A DNA stretch of 64,000 nucleotides from Anniella stebbinsi. Lineage: Eukaryota > Chordata > Lepidosauria > Squamata > Anniellidae. Positions 24,801 through 39,800 of this stretch are shown one piece after another; position 1 is the first letter of the stretch, and each line of letters starts with the position of its first letter. The DNA lies in contig JARDYH010000002.1 of the NCBI GenBank assembly GCA_029215795.1, positions 202,485,810-202,549,809 on the forward strand. The letters are read 5' to 3'. Under the pieces are notes generated by a model. The model was given only the letters and a program-made list of their open reading frames with translations. It ran no database searches and was not told where the DNA came from. The position numbers and the translations under genes are program-made.

Positions 24801-27800
24801 GGGGGGACCCTATGTGATTGTGCAGCTACTTGAAATAGAGCCTAGGTCTGCAAATGGGCTGGGTAGCATGTCAGCCGTAGCCAGCCTGAAAATTACAGGC
24901 TGCTAAATCCATTCCACTGTAAGTATTTCTCTGCCACAAGCGGGTGGGTGGGGGACAGTAGTTTTACAATAGTTTTGGAACAGGTTTTCTACTAGACAGT
25001 TACAGGTATGCAATTTGCAGCCCATTCCTAAATACATTTTCTCGAGAGTAAATGCTTCTACAGTCCATGGCATTGCCTGTATATTATGTATTGCAGCGTG
25101 ACGATGATGATGATGATTAGACACTGCAGGGGCATCATTGCATGTTTGCGGAGTTTCATATGCAAGACACAGACAGCCCCCTGCTTTCCCACAAGCCTTA
25201 GACCACTCTAACACATCTAAATTGTCCCTTCAGCTGGTCCAGTATAGCCCAACAATATAATAACTTTATCAGCCTCCAGCTAACAGTTGACTAGGAGACT
25301 GATGTGGTACAAAAATCTCCCTTCCTGTCCACTGCCCAGATATAGGGCTAACCGACATGGTTTGTTAAATACGTAATGCACAGATGAGCTCCACTTCCTT
25401 TTCCCCCTCCAAGTAAGCATGCAGGGCCGTGATCTGGATCAGGACCACCACTCACAGGTTGAGGAGGATTAAATTTTCTTGCGTGAATGTTTTTCCTCTC
25501 CTAAATCCCCCCCGGTGCCATTTTCTTTTTTCAGTGGTGCCATTTTCTTTTTTCAGTGCCTGCACCAGGATTTAGAGGGTAAAACTAGCTGGGTGGGAAG
25601 GTTTAAACCTCCCCTACCCATACAAGGTGGGCCCAGTCCTGATCAGGGGCAAGAGCACTTACTTGGAGATAAAAAAGAAAGGGAGGGTCATCTGCACGCT
25701 ACATCTTTAACATAGCATGTAGTTTAGCCCCTATTTGATCCAGGCCAAAGATACAGCCACAGCCTGTTCCTTACGAGCTTTCTAGCCGAAGTGTGGAGGA
25801 AGAGAATCATTCCTGGGTAGATCAAGTCACTTGGGATGAAAGGAAGATATATTTCCCATGTGACAAATACCAATGCTACAATCTCGCTTCTCTCTGTGTG
25901 TGTCTGTTTTGAAGGAAAGATGATACGAAGGAGAACTGTTATCCAGCCCTTCCAAGGTGATGGGAGAACTTGTCCTTCACAAATGGAGCAATTCAAACCC
26001 TGCCCAGTAAAACCTTGTTATCGATGGCAGTACAGCCAGTGGGCTGAATGCAGAGTTGAGGTAAAATAGATGTTTGAAGCCTTTCATTATGTATTTGTAA
26101 TACACATACAATGTGCACAAAGCTGTTTATGAATTACCTCTAAGCCAGAGTTGGTGAACCTGAGGCTCTCCAGATGTCGCTGGACTACAGTGGCCTGTTT
26201 TCAGATATCTTTGGAAGTCAAAAAGATGGTTGTCCCATGATAGTCTTAGCTTTGATGCTCCTCTTTGATTATCAGCAGCCTATGAACCCGCTGTCAACAC
26301 CTAATAGCCCTGATGGTTATCCAAGAAGTATCCAAGACAGGAAGCCTGTGTGCACCAGTTGCTAGGGAACTTGGGTGGGGAGGGTGCTGTTGCACCATGT
26401 CCTGATTTGTGGGTCCCTGGCTGACAGCTGGTTGGCCACTGTGTGAACAGAGTGCTGGACTAGATGGACCCTCGGTCTGATCCAGCATGGCACTTCTTAT
26501 GTTCTCATAGCACAATCATATAATTTCTGTATATTAGGAAAGTGAATAGGATAGGCTTATGGTCGCACACTTCCATTGAGAAGTCTGCTTAATACTAACA
26601 AAGCAAAATTCCATAGAACAACCTAATGTTGTTTAAGTAAAATGACTCTTGGCTATTTTACATACAGTGTTTGTATCCAGGGTCTGTCTTCTGCAAAGGG
26701 CTCACTCTCAGAAGGACTCTCTTCCCAATCTTGGGGGATCCCCCGCACAGCTCACCCCATTCAGCAGAGTATCCTAACTCTCTGTGTAGCATTGTCAGGA
26801 AGTTAGAGGGCCTGTCGTGGGACAGAGGGGGCAGGGAATTCCTCTTCTGTCATCTCAGTTGATCCAGTCTGAATCTGGATACAATCCTATCAGTGCATTA
26901 TGATAACAGATCATTTTTACCAAGACCTTCCTTGTCTGTTACTTTAGAAATCTTGTCATTATTATACAAATTGAAAATATGACAGCCTGATTTCCTCCAA
27001 ATCACTATGCTACAGAGATTGCTTGCCTTTAAACAACAGTTTGGGCATTTAAATTATGGTGGTGGAGGGTAATTATGCATGGGGAAGAACCAGCCAGTTT
27101 AGCTACCTAAGATCAGACCCCTAGTATATGCATTTTGGCAAATTAATAGGATTTATACGCTTCCCTTCCCATCAGTAGGGAAGTCCCATTAAATATCTGT
27201 GGAATTGTGTCTAATTTTTTCCACTTCCAACAGTTTTTTTTAATGCTTCTCCTTTTCCAGGATGCTCAGTGTGGAGAAGGGACAAGAATGAGAAACATTT
27301 CTTGTGTGGTCTATGATGGGTCCAGCGATGACATTGGAAAAATAGTGGATGAAGAATTTTGTGGGGAAATTGAACCTGTTGTTGAGGGCAACAAGAAAAT
27401 TGTGCTTGAGGAAACCTGCACCCTGCCTTGCCCAGGTAACCAATTTGTTTGCGTGAATGATACGCCAGGGCTGTATTCATTGCTGAAGAATTTATTGAAA
27501 GAAAGCCTAGCAGGATGTGTTCATGCCCATATTGCATTGCTGTATGCCACAACCAGTCAAAGGAGTTTTCTGTCCATTCAAAGCTTCATAAACATGTGAT
27601 CCCTCTTTGTAACTTCAATATTTCCCTATTCATAAATTACACATCCCACGTGTGGATGCTTTACAAACGCAACCAGGAGGAGGGAAGCGAATGGAGGACT
27701 AGGTACCCATAGGTGAGAGGACCCTTGAGGTATGCAGGAAAATTCTGCGTTTAGGGAGGATCGCCTGCTTCACCCCAAACCTGGAACTCAGCAGGGGCCA

Positions 27801-30800
27801 AAGGCTGCAAGCGCACACTGCTCTCACACTGCCAGCGAACATGAGTGTCAGAGAGTTACAACGTCATCAGACGAGCGTTTTATCATTTGCTCATTACTGG
27901 GCACTGACTTTTTCGCAGGTCCTTTTGACAACACTGTCGGCCTCCCACGCATCTCTCGCCCCTTCTGCTTGTTTTCCTGTCACCTAAAAAGACCTGGGAA
28001 ATCCGACTTTTTTGGCAGTAGCAAAACGTCCTGCCATTTCCTGCTGTGTGCGGGAGAAGCAGCGGGATAAAAACGCCCACTGAATGGGCCCACGTGATCA
28101 TTGTTTACTTCCTCTTTCTTCCCCATTTAAAAAGAGGAAGTATTGTGGGACAGAAGTGGGGGGAAAGCGACGGTAAGGAAACGCAATCCCTCCATCTGAT
28201 GACCCTCTTAGATTAAGCTTTTCACAAAACTTAATAATAATAATAATAATAATAATAATCACTAACTACCAAATCAGAACAAGTGCTACAAGCCCCAATG
28301 ACTTGCCCTTTTAAAAAATTATCTTTAAAACAACCATTTTTCCCCACTCAAAATTTTGCTGAGGAAATGACCTTTGCTTGAATGGTCCCACAATTCACCA
28401 AGGAGAAGATTAACTGCCCTGTGGGGATGTGTTAATGGTGCACTCTGGGTAATGTTTCCAAAGATCACTATATGCCCACCTATTATACGTACATCGTTTA
28501 TTCAATAATTCATTTCTTTACACGATTTCTTAATGTTAGCAAATAAAACCCCTTCATTAAGGCATCTAGTTAACATGGGGCTGATTTTATTTATTGTCAA
28601 CATAATGTAAGGCAACATGAATTTTTAATAGTCCTTTTGCTGGAATAATTAAAGGTCTCATCTCATTTGCAAGCCTGGATGCCTTTTTAACTTTATGACC
28701 TCCATAGACATGACACCGTTGGCAAAACTGCCTTTTCCACAAACCCACGTTCTCTTAACATGCTGGGTTTTGTGTGGATCTCAAAAGACATAAGGGAACT
28801 GTGCCAGTTTTTTTTAATATAAGCATAGGGGTTCTATGGTACAGAGGATACATACAATTTGTCATCAATATATTGTGCCTTCTGGATCATGAAAGCTAAA
28901 ATATCAGGTATACTAACGAGCAGACTATTAGTTCTACAAGCTCACTCCCAATCCTCTTTATGCCTGCAGTTAAGGATTTGGATGAGGTTAATTAAAAACC
29001 TAGCTAGGGCAAGATATGAACATTTAATGTCAGTGTTACAATCAAATAATCCTGTAAAAATATTTAAGGTTTAGGATTACATAAGAATATAGGAAGAGCC
29101 ATGCTGGATCAGACCAAGGATCCATCTAGTCTAGCACTCTGTTCACCAGGAACCCACAAGCAGGCCACGAATACAACAGAACTCTCCCACCTATGTTCCC
29201 CAGCAACTGGTGTGCATAGGTTTACTGCCTCTGCTACTGGAGGTAGCACATAGCCATTAGGATCAGTAGCCATTGATAGCCTTCTTCTCCAGGAATTTAT
29301 CTAATCCCCTTTTAAAAGTATCTGAACTAGTTGCCATCACTGCATCTTGTGGTAGTGAATTCCATAGTTTAACTGTGTGCTTTTGAAGAAGTATTTCCTT
29401 TTATCTGTCCTGAATCTCCCACCAGTCAGCTTCATGAGATGACCCCAGGTTCTAGTATTTTGAGTGAGGGAGAAAAATATGACCTGATATAGTAAATCTT
29501 CTTGTAACTAGAGTCTTTGGTAATTTTTGTTTTTATTATTGGGCAGGTGATTGTTACTTAAAGGAGTGGTCGGAATGGAGCCTTTGTCAATTGACCTGTT
29601 TAAATGGTGAAGACCTGGGCTTTGGAGGAATACAGGTTCGATCACGAGCAGTGATCATTCAAGACCTAGAAAATCAACACCTCTGTCCAGAGCAGGTTTT
29701 GGACACAAGGCAATGCAATGGTGAGTGCCAAAATCCCTAGCTCACTGGGTGCTAGTTTAAAGGTATGTACTTCCTGTTAACACACATTGCAGCAAAAGAA
29801 AAGAACCGAGAAGCAGGATGTCTGAAGAGATATAAGAATCCAGGTTCTGTCACTGCTGTCCATCATAGTGAGGAAGGGGGCAAAGTGCAGTGGTAACAGC
29901 ATGCATTGCATGCAAAAGGTCCATGGTTCAGAGTAGGCAGGACTGCATAAGATGGAGTTCGCCATGCCCTGATAACATCTAGGTTGGATTACTGTTATGT
30001 GTTATACATGGGACTGCCTTCAAATACAGCTCCAAGATTGCTAACTGGAACTGGAGATTGGGAATATATATTGCCAACATTGAAACAGCTTCACTGGGTC
30101 TTGGTCCATTTCTGAGTCCAATGCAAAGTTCTGGTGTTGGCATGTGCAGCTGCTCAAGGCTTAGAACCAGGGCACCTGTTGAATTGCCTCTCTCCATATG
30201 AGTCAACTCCATGCATTGGGTCATCTTGAGAGGTCCTCCTTTGGACATCCCCACCATCTTAGATACAGAAGGCAGCAACTAGGAAAAAGCCTTTTAGGTG
30301 GCAGCACCCCAATTATGGAATATTTGTCCTAGGAGGACCTCCTGGCACCTACATTGATGTCTTTTCAGCATCAGACCAAGATTTTAAGTATTTTAAATAT
30401 ATTTGGTGATTGGTAGCATACTGGATTTATCTGCCATGAATTTTTATTGTGAGGTTTTATTATATGTATTTATTTTGTGATTTTAGAATAGGCTGAAATG
30501 GGAATTTTCTTTTTGAAGGACAGGGTAGAAATGTCTAAAATAAATAAATACATCACTAAATAAAGTATTCCAGGACACATTTGTGTAGAGTTAATATGCA
30601 CGCATCAGTTCATGTATCAAGGAAGGCTGGTTGCCTAGTTTTTCAGTGATGAAGAATTCTTCCCTGGATTATAGTTCATGTAGGGGGTTTGATTAATGAA
30701 GCTAGAAAGAAATGGAAAAGAAAGAAGAAAAACAGCTGGTATTTTCCAGTTGCTATGAATATATTTTCCACAAGGCAAATGAGTACATCTGACAGCTTTA

Positions 30801-33800
30801 CTGTCGTCAATTCAGATGGTCAGTGTTATGAATACAATTGGATGGCGAGTCCATGGAAAGGAACTTCTCGGACAGTATGGTGTCAAAGATCGGATGGTTT
30901 GAACGTTACAGGTAATTGTTCTTCCTCTTTCGTGTTCTTGAAGAAATTCAGTTACATTCTGAAAAAAAAGGAAATATGTTTTTGCTATGGTCTACATGAA
31001 ACACCAAAGGCTGAATTAGCATTGAAGTCCTGACAGAAAGCTAGAGAGTTAAATCTGTTAGAGTAATTGCATACATTTAGGCTTGACTCACAATTGGTTT
31101 GTGTGGAATAGCAGCAACTTGAAAAATTCAAAAGCTGCCATGTCAAAGAACAGGAAAATGGGAGCAGAACCCAGTCTTGCCCTCACTCCCTAGCCCCTAG
31201 GCATTACATTGACCTGGTTTGCATGATCGCCACAGCTCACCATTGTTTATTTAAGTCACAGTGGGTTGCGGTGCGTACTGGTGGCCATTTTAAATATTCA
31301 ACCCATGGCAGGTGGTCACCATGGCTTATCATGTCATCTGGATGCACTGAAGGTGGGGTCTTGGCATGGTTAACAAACTATCCACAATCTTAAAACAGTG
31401 CATGCCAAAAATCCACCTCGCTTTGTTCAGACTGTACAATAAGCTACAGCAACCACCTGCTGTGATGTGACTGTTCAAAATGGCCTCTGGCATGTATCGC
31501 AACCCACCGAGCCTGAGGGGATCATGCAAACTGGCCCTTTAAGTAATTATTAGCCTTGAATGTTAATTAAAGAGGGTTCCCATAACTGCATACCATTTTC
31601 TGTCTTTCAGTAGATTTTAGCATAAGTGTAGATGTCCAAAAATCATATGTATTACAAACGTATGATTAGTATCCATGGCAGAATATGAAATTAGCAAATT
31701 CTTACAATTCTTCAGTCTATGGATGATTGCCATGAGAGGTTACTTAAGAGTCATTAAGGGGCTGTTATATTGGTGGAACTTTAATCCTTGTATGTCTTGG
31801 TATGATTATAAGTGTTTCAGGACTCTCTTATGAGATGTTAATGAGCACTTTTTAAAGCATGTGTTCATTAGCTGAGAAAAGCAAGTTACTATGTAAGTCA
31901 ATAATAACAAAATCGCCCCTTTCGCTTTGGTTACAATATGGATTCATAGAATTACTTCACATCCACATTTATATCATTTCCATTTAACTATTTAGGTTGC
32001 ATTGCAACCAAATGTAAGCATTTTTATGTCTTATTGATTTCAGTGAAAGAGAGAAGCACATGCATATCTATTGCCTGTTGAAATCAGTGGGCTATAAGAG
32101 TGCTTAATTTCAGCTGGACTGTGTCCTAAGTAATATATAACCTCCTTCTCAATGGGCACCGTCAAAGCGGCTTACAACTTGAATAGAACTATGTGGGTTG
32201 AATCCAGACTCAGTTGTGGTTTCAACAGACCTATTGAAATCTGTGGGCCTTAAATCAGTCATGACTTACTTGTCCCCTTGATTTCAATAGGTCCACTATA
32301 ACCATGGATCCAGTCTAGTGGGGTTTGCTTAGCGGTGGCTTTGCCTTAGCAGAAAGTGCTTTTGCTTGGGTTTTTCAGATCCTTCCATGCCATATCCCAT
32401 GCTATTCCAAAGACTCCTCCAAGCCTCAGAAGCAGCTTTTGGGTGCGCTGAAGCATTAACTGGGCAGGAGGAATTGGCCAACACCCTGCCTTGCATGCGT
32501 GGAGGTCTTTCTGCTAAGGCACCATAGGATACAACCCTATAAACTACAATGTAAAACATTAAAAGCTTTAGAAACACAAATAGCTATAACAGCAATCAGC
32601 ATTAAAATAAGAAACAGTGAGCTGGTTTCCACAACTGTTGCAGGCTTTCGTGGCTTATTTATGCCACTGTGTAGTGTGGCGCATGCCAGCAGCCATTGTG
32701 AATATTCAAGCTGTGGCGACATCCAAACCAGGCACATGGTGGGTTGTTGTCGTGGTTAACAAACCGCCTCCAGCTCAAAAGCAGCCCATGGGCGCAAACC
32801 AGGCCAGTAAACATCTATTCCCACCCCACCCCCCAGCTATATCCCAAAGGTCTATCTAAACATAAACATTTTTATGGCTTTCCTGAAAGGTCTGACCAAG
32901 TGGATATAGCATATTTCTTGTGACAGGACCCATTGCCAAGGGGCCATCACTGAAAAGACCCTGCTACTGATAGTGATTAGTCTTGCCACCAGTTGTGGTG
33001 GCATCTGCATAAAGACCTGATTTTCAGATCTTAAAACATGGAGAACTACTTATAGGAGAAGATACTTCTTCAGACATCCAGACCAGGCTATATAGGGCTT
33101 TAAAGATTACACACCTTGAATTTAGCCTGGAAATGAACTGGCAACCATGAATCCCAGAATCCTGGTAACGTCATGCAGCTACACTGTAGCCACAATCGAA
33201 AAGAGAGTTCAGCATCCAAAAACCCATTGATTTCTCTCTCTCTCTCTCTGTATGTGAGAGAAAGCCGTGCATTTTGCTGTCCCCTTGTCAAGATTTTGCC
33301 CTTCAGAAAATGGATCAGGAAATTATTTGAATAAAACTGATCTTCTTGAGATCCTGCGAAGGTAGTTGATGACTCCATAGGCTGACAGTCATTATGACCC
33401 TTATCCTACACACACTTGCACTGGGCTAACTCAATTGAACTCAGTGGGACTTACTTCTGAGTAGATATGCATAGGATGTTTATTCAGACAATGTGATCTC
33501 TTGTTAAGAAAGTGTTTGCATTTTGTCAATAAGTGCAGGTACCAGTGGACATAAAATAACAATAATATGCAATTTATGATTCAACTGTTTGCATAAAAAC
33601 TGCCTTGCATTACTTATAATTGTCCACTATTACTCATCGTAAGGATTCATCCTAAGTATTATTCATCTTAAGGATTCATCCTAAGTATTATTCAAATTAC
33701 TCAGAGTATTACAGCATTGTCCACATAAGTTTTAGTGTTTCATGGGCAGGGCAATCCTACCTCCCCAGGTGGACTGCTCCAATTTTGGAGCCTCAAAGAA

Positions 33801-36800
33801 TTCCAAAGCCCTGCTGGTGAAAGCCTGGCAGTTCCCTTCCCAGGGCCATTTTTCATTTTATTTTGTGAATTCTGCTGAGATCAATGGAAGAGAATTCATC
33901 TACACCAGCTCCAGGGCTGATGTAGATCAGTAGCCAAGTTATGGGCATGTCTAAAGACCAGGAGAACTGTGGGTCCTCCATTGCCCTCATTCTGCAGGGT
34001 GGGGAATGGATGGCTAGATTTCTCCCTTCCAGAGCAGACCTCTCTAGGACTGCATCCTAAAATGTTAAAGTGGCTTTATTGAGGAAGACAGGTGTTTTCC
34101 ACTGGTTTTGAGCAGCTAGTATATGCGCTGTCCTGAAAGGATTTGCCTTGGGGCTGAAATTATTGCACCGATGCTGTTCTGCTTATCTGCATTGTAACAG
34201 TGTCAAAATGCCAATGAACTCTCTTGAAATAATATGGTTAAACTACATTTACATTTGTATTTACTTAGACCAGTGGTGATGAACTAGTGGTCCTCCAGCC
34301 CTAGCATCAGGGATGATGAGCATTGCAATGCAGCATCTGGAAGGCCGCAGGTTCCCCATCCCTGACTTAGACATAGTGGTTGCATTTTTTTTTTCTTCAT
34401 TTGTTCTACTTCTACCACGGTATAATTGTTCTGAGTGGCCTTTTTATATTCAGGTGTTATTTTTGCAGATACCTTAATTCAAAATGAAACGGGTGATGAA
34501 GCAGCTCTTTCCTCCTGTAGCCCCACAGATGGCTGACATTTTGTAACAAGGGCGCTTACAGGCATGTGCAACTTATGCCAGGATGTACAAATGTTTTACC
34601 ATTTCACACATCAGCTAGCAAATCTGATCTGGATCACCGTCACTCCTTTGGTTAACAAACAGCTGCCTAACTACATCTAATTGCATCTGCTGTTACCAGG
34701 ATTTCATCATTGTTTCTTACCAGGAACATGGACATGATTATTTCAAGGTGCTTGGGCATGCAAGCGAGAATTGCAGTAGTGAACCTATATGTACATAGAT
34801 AGGTTTAGCTGCTGAAGATATGTACTCTTTTGTGGAGACACTATCAAAGAACTGAGTGGCAAAAAAGGATTCTGGTTCAAAATGATGATGAAAGCCTGTG
34901 TGTGTTTATTGGATTAAAACAATAACGGTGCAGCACTCATAACATTGTAGCCACTGAGAATTAAGAACTAAACATTGAGAAAGGTCACCGTTGGAGAACC
35001 AAATATTTGGTTTCGTTTCTTGCTCTCAGTCTTGTCATGAACATATCCCCCAGCTCCCGCTTCCCTGGAACTTCTGCAACAGCCTTTTGGGTGACAGCAA
35101 TGTAAAGGACTCACCCCAAGGGACAATGAGTTGGAGTTAGATGAAGGTGATGAAAGTCCCCTCCGTCCCATGGCATTTCCTCCGTCTCATTGAAAATACT
35201 ACACAGAGTGCCATGGGACCTTGCTGAATTGGCTTTGCTGTGGGAGGAAGGGAATAGCCCCCCCCCCCCCAAAAAAATTCTGCAGAGCCACATTCAATAA
35301 ATGGAACTCCATTTTCATGGAAGGTGTCTCCATCCAATTTTCAGGGATTCCCCCCTTTCCCCTCAGCCCCCCCTGCATCCCATAGGCTTCCCCATTCAGT
35401 TGGGACCCCTCTGTGTAGCATTTTCAGGGGGCTGGAGAGGCTGCCTTGGAGAGGAAGGGGTGGGGAAATCCACTTCTGCCAGTGCAGTAACATAGGCCTA
35501 ATCTAGATTGAGTCCAATATTTCTTCCTTTCATCAGTTAAGAATATTTCAGCGAGGAATGTAAAGGAAAAGCATGAAGGCAGAGACTGGGACACTACCAC
35601 AACAAGGCCATATTATAGAGCGGGTGGGAGGAGGAAATGGTGGTTCTAAAAATATTTGATGGTATCTTACCCCATTCGTTCTCTGGGACATGTACATTTG
35701 CTCAGTGCTTTGAGGATCAAGATGAAAGATATGAATCCCTTAGAAAACCAGTTATTCCGAGCATGTTTTCATGATCTCAGCCAATTACCTGTTTGAGCCA
35801 TAAAAAAGTAAAATGGCATCGGGTGTATCAACATCCTTAGTGATGTAGAGATTGAGTCAGATAAATCCATCAGTTGCTGTCTTCTTCTTCAGAGAAATGG
35901 TGAAGGAGAGAGAGAGCATCCTCCTCCATTATGGGAAGTCATTTTTTCTGGCTGCAACACATAGCTTCATTGCTCTAGCGAGGCACCATTGCGTCAAAAT
36001 ATAATTTCTTTTGTTCTGCAGGAGGCTGCTTAGTGATTCGCCAACCAGATGTTGACAGGTCATGTAAGCCACCCTGCAGCCAACCCTATTCTTACTGTAG
36101 TGAGGTATGTGCTACTGTGTCATACAAGCCATGAGGCATCCAACATGTGGCTACAGTAATATGTTGGTACATAATATTGCAATGGTAGGGAAGGCAGTGT
36201 TCTTAAAATGTTTAGTTGTGGGTAATATTGCAATAGGAAATCAGAATACCTAGCTTAGAGACTCATCAAAATATGTTTGAGTCTGTTGGTCATTATTTTG
36301 AAGCATTTCCGAAGCTCCGTTGTTCCTTATGCTTCGTTTGATTTACTGTAAACTTCATAGCAATGTAAAAACTCTGCGGAAGCCTTTAGCAGAGGAAGAA
36401 AGAGGCAGACAAATAAATGGAGTTAAACAGGCCACAACTTTATGGAAGGAACATTGAAGACATGCATCAGCTAAGGCCAGTGTTGCTCATTCTAATCCCT
36501 CCCTATGAGATGCTCAGGGAGACTGGAATGGATAGCCAGCTGCAAGGTCTCCTGGCACCTCCAGTTTCACACCTGAGCTACCAAGGCCCAGCCCTATCAT
36601 TAGGGGGAGTGAAGCAGCCACTTCAGGCAGCAGATGCTGTGGTGGGGAACAGTGGGGAGCTGTGTGTTCCAGATGGTGTGCGCTGCACCCCCTAAGCTAG
36701 CCACAGGTCTGGCAGAGGTTGGTTGTTGCCAGTATTGAAGTAATATTCAACTCCTGGAATGTCCCTTACCTTAGGCAGCAAAATGTCTTGGGCCACCTCT

Positions 36801-39800
36801 GGGTATTGCCTGAGACAACAAAATCCCTCAATCAGTGTTCCACTGTCGCTTGCAGTATTTCTCCAACTGAATGGCAACCAGCCAGACTGAGACCAACGAG
36901 GGTTCAGCTGCATCTCAGAAAAGAGAGAAGCCAATCCTGAATACTTGACTATAGCATAATACCCTCTTCTCCCCACTCCAGTGGTGCAACTCCACTTTGC
37001 CCTGCTTGTCTGCTCTGGCTGGTGGCTACTTGGGTGGGAAAGAGACTTTTCCATGTTCCGCTCTCGCCTCCCACTCGCAACCATATCCCAACATCTCACT
37101 TTTTGTGAGGCAGAATGTGCTGTCTCTTCAACTGTGCCTGCTGCAGGTTTTAGCAGGCCCTTGGGCAAGACACCCTCCATGGGCCTGCTCCATCAGTGAA
37201 TCTACCTTCTCACCGCCATTTTCCGCAGCTGCTATTACTCTTCATTCCCTCTCCCGCCATTGCTTCCACTTGCTTGTCAGGCAGAGAGCCAGTGAGGAAG
37301 TAGGTTGTGGCATCTAATGCTCCTCCTCACCATCACTGTTGCCTAGGCCAGAGCGAGAGGCAGGTAAGACAGCAAGTTGCAATGATGAAGAGAAGGCGCC
37401 AGTCCAGGGAACTCTTGTCATTTAGGTCCCTACTGGGTGTGGGCCTTCAACAGGTGCCTGGCCATACCTACCCTTGATGCTGGTCCTGCTTTTCTTTGCC
37501 CCAGTAATCTTCCCCCATCTCACAGGTTTTGCCATAGCAGTGAGGGGCCCCTTTTTAATTATCCATGACATGTTGCATAGCACTCAAAGTCGTACGGTTT
37601 TGCTACAGGGTGTAAAACACTTGTTCCTCTGCAGGCCAGAACCTGTGCTTGTGATGAAGGGTACACAGAAGTAATGTCCTCTGATGGCACACTTGAGCAA
37701 TGCACTCTCATCCCGGTGGTCGCCATTCCCACAGTGGAGGACAAAAAGGGAGATGTAAAAACCAGCCGAGCTGTGAACCCCACACAGCCGTCCAGTACCC
37801 CATCAGGACGAGGAAGAACTTGGTTCCTGCAGCCTTTTGGACCAGGTGAAGTCTCTCATGAATAGTTAGTACTGCTAAGTAGTACTATAAATGAACAGGG
37901 TAGATTTTCTGGCATCTTTGCTGTACTGCATAATGATCATAGGGGGCATACATGGAGGTAATGCATGTGGAGAGCAAGCAACTCATCCCTTTCATTAATA
38001 CCATATAGAAGAGTACTTCCAGTACTTTCGAGGTTTTCCTATATCCGACACTTCATCAACTCAAACTATTGAAAGATTTCACAATGAAGCTTATACGTAT
38101 TGTACAGAGTAAATACATGCATGGGATTATGGGTTGTATCCAATGTTGATCTAACTTCATCCCCCTTCTCTAAGCAGGACTAACTTTGGGGACAACCCAT
38201 TGTCAGGCAAAATGTAAGCATTGCATAACATTGTGTGTATGTCAGTGAAGGCTGAAACCCTATGCATACTCATATAAGAGTAAGCCCCACTGGGCATAGT
38301 GGGGCTTACTTCTGGGTAAGTATGCATAGGATTACACTGTAAATTGACTTTTTGACTGCCAGCCCCTAATGGATGCATTCACTAAGGAAGATATTATGTA
38401 GTTTGATCAATGGTGTGAATTTTATTTTTTATTTTTATTTTTTTAAAAAGAAGTTGTATAAAATAACTTGTCCGGGTTCTAACCACATGCCTAGTTCCTA
38501 CATTTGGCCTGAACCAAAGCCATCCTTCATTGAAACTTGAGATCACAGAATCATCACTGCAGGTTTTGTTCTTCACTCTCTGGCCTCTTTTGTACTGACA
38601 TATTGCAAGCTAAAATGTCGTCCCATTTGACAACTGAGCAATTTCATGCAATATCTAAAATACATGTTCTGGCAATATCACTAACTGGACTTGTGCAAGA
38701 CATTTATGACAACCTCCTTTTGGAAAAAAAAAAAAGGAAGTTCAGTACTAACTTGGAGACTAATGACTAACATTCATTCCTTTTAGATGGTAAGCTGAAG
38801 ACCTGGGTTTATGGTGTAGCTGCCGGTGCATTTGTTTTGCTCATCTTCATTATCTCTATGATTTATCTAGCCTGGTGAGTTCTTTAGGCTTTTGTTACCC
38901 TTTAGACTACTCCTATAAAAGTAGTGAGTGCAAGATTCATCCACAGTTATTGGTATACCTTTTCGTTTGGAGTGTTGCATACTTTTTGCCTTTAAGAGCA
39001 AAGTGCCTTCTACCAACTTCGGCTGGTGGCCCAGCTACATCCCTATCTGGACAGGGATGACCTGGTTTCAGTTGTCCATGCTCTGGTAACCTCCAAGTTA
39101 GATTACTGTAATGCACTCTACGTGGGGCTGCCTTTGAAGGTGGTTCGGAAGCTGCAGCTTGTGCAAAATGCAGTGGCCAGATTGGTAACTAGAACCAGAA
39201 GGTTCGAGCATATAAGAACTACTCTGGCCCGCTTGCATTGGCTGCCTGTATGTTTCCGAGCCAGATTCAAAGTGCTGGTTTTAACCTATAAAGCCTTAAA
39301 TGGCTTGGGATGCCTTTTCCGACATGAACCTACCTGAACACTACGTTCAACATCTAAGGCCCTCCTCCGAATGCCTACTCCGAGGGAAGCTCGGAGGTCG
39401 GCAACAAGGGAGAGGGCCTTCTCTGTGGTGGCCCCCCAATTGTGGAATGATCTCCCTGACGAGGCCCACTTGGCGCCAACATTGTTATCTTTTCAGCGCC
39501 AGGTCAAGACTTTCCTCTTCTCTCAGGCATTTGGCAATATCAGAGGAGCCTGGGTTTGTTTTTTGTTTTTGTAGCTTTTTTGGGCTGTTGTAGCGGTTTT
39601 AAATGTATGTGTGTATTGTGTGTATGTTGTATGTTTTTGCTGTTTTAGTATTGCATAGGCATTTATTTATTTATTTATTTATTTATTTAAACATTTATAT
39701 CCCCGCTTTCTTCCATCATGGAACTCAAGGTGGCTACATGTAGTTCCAGGTCGTTCCTCCTCCAAGCACTGACGAGGACCAGACCTGCTTAGCTCCAGCA

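Larger units (their letters stand above)
17221..25914 (+). other. THSD7A: THSD7A intron (8694 bp) carrying a DIRS element
   Basis: The DIRS element fills 18776-24715. Before it, 17221-18775 has only decayed repeats: a short palindromic MITE relic near 18508-18590 and AGTAAGT-type palindrome relics near 18100 and 18420. After it, 24716-25914 has a G run near 24795, a GATGAT run near 25100 and a possible relic of the repeat family at 26660-26890 around 25400-25640. Confidence 0.8.
26061..27260 (+). other. THSD7A: THSD7A intron (1200 bp)
   Basis: It holds a short MITE relic (26145-26200, CTCTCCAGATGTCGCTGGACT), a CR1-type end (26280-26515) and an unclassified repeat (26660-26890). I see no feature in 26891-27240. 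Confidence 0.75.
27436..29546 (+). other. THSD7A: THSD7A intron (2111 bp)
   Basis: It contains a probable MITE (27862-28206), a short (AAT)n run (28232-28259) and a reverse CR1 end (29076-29490). 28260-29075 is A/T-rich without a recognised element. Confidence 0.75.
29721..30815 (+). other. THSD7A: THSD7A intron (1095 bp)
   Basis: It holds a small tRNA-like SINE head (29885-29950) and a degraded L2-type LINE (29965-30550). Confidence 0.75.
30912..36021 (+). other. THSD7A: THSD7A intron (5110 bp)
   Basis: It contains MITEs (31211-31542, 32617-32835, 34268-34372), the unclassified repeat 32935-33165, a short palindrome copy (33393-33485) and a head-to-head repeat pair (35110-35515). A 26-bp segment repeats in tandem near 33640-33690 (GTAAGGATTCATCCTAAGTA type). 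I see nothing clear in 31550-32130 or 34380-35100. Confidence 0.75.

Noticed and set aside
30689..31033. 114-residue exon
   Set aside because: Only 30816-30911 lies between valid splice sites in the right phase. The rest is intron read-through with Lys-rich and low-complexity sequence.
36692..37180. 162-residue ORF on the - strand inside an intron
   Set aside because: It spans part of an interspersed repeat and shows no domain or conserved pattern.
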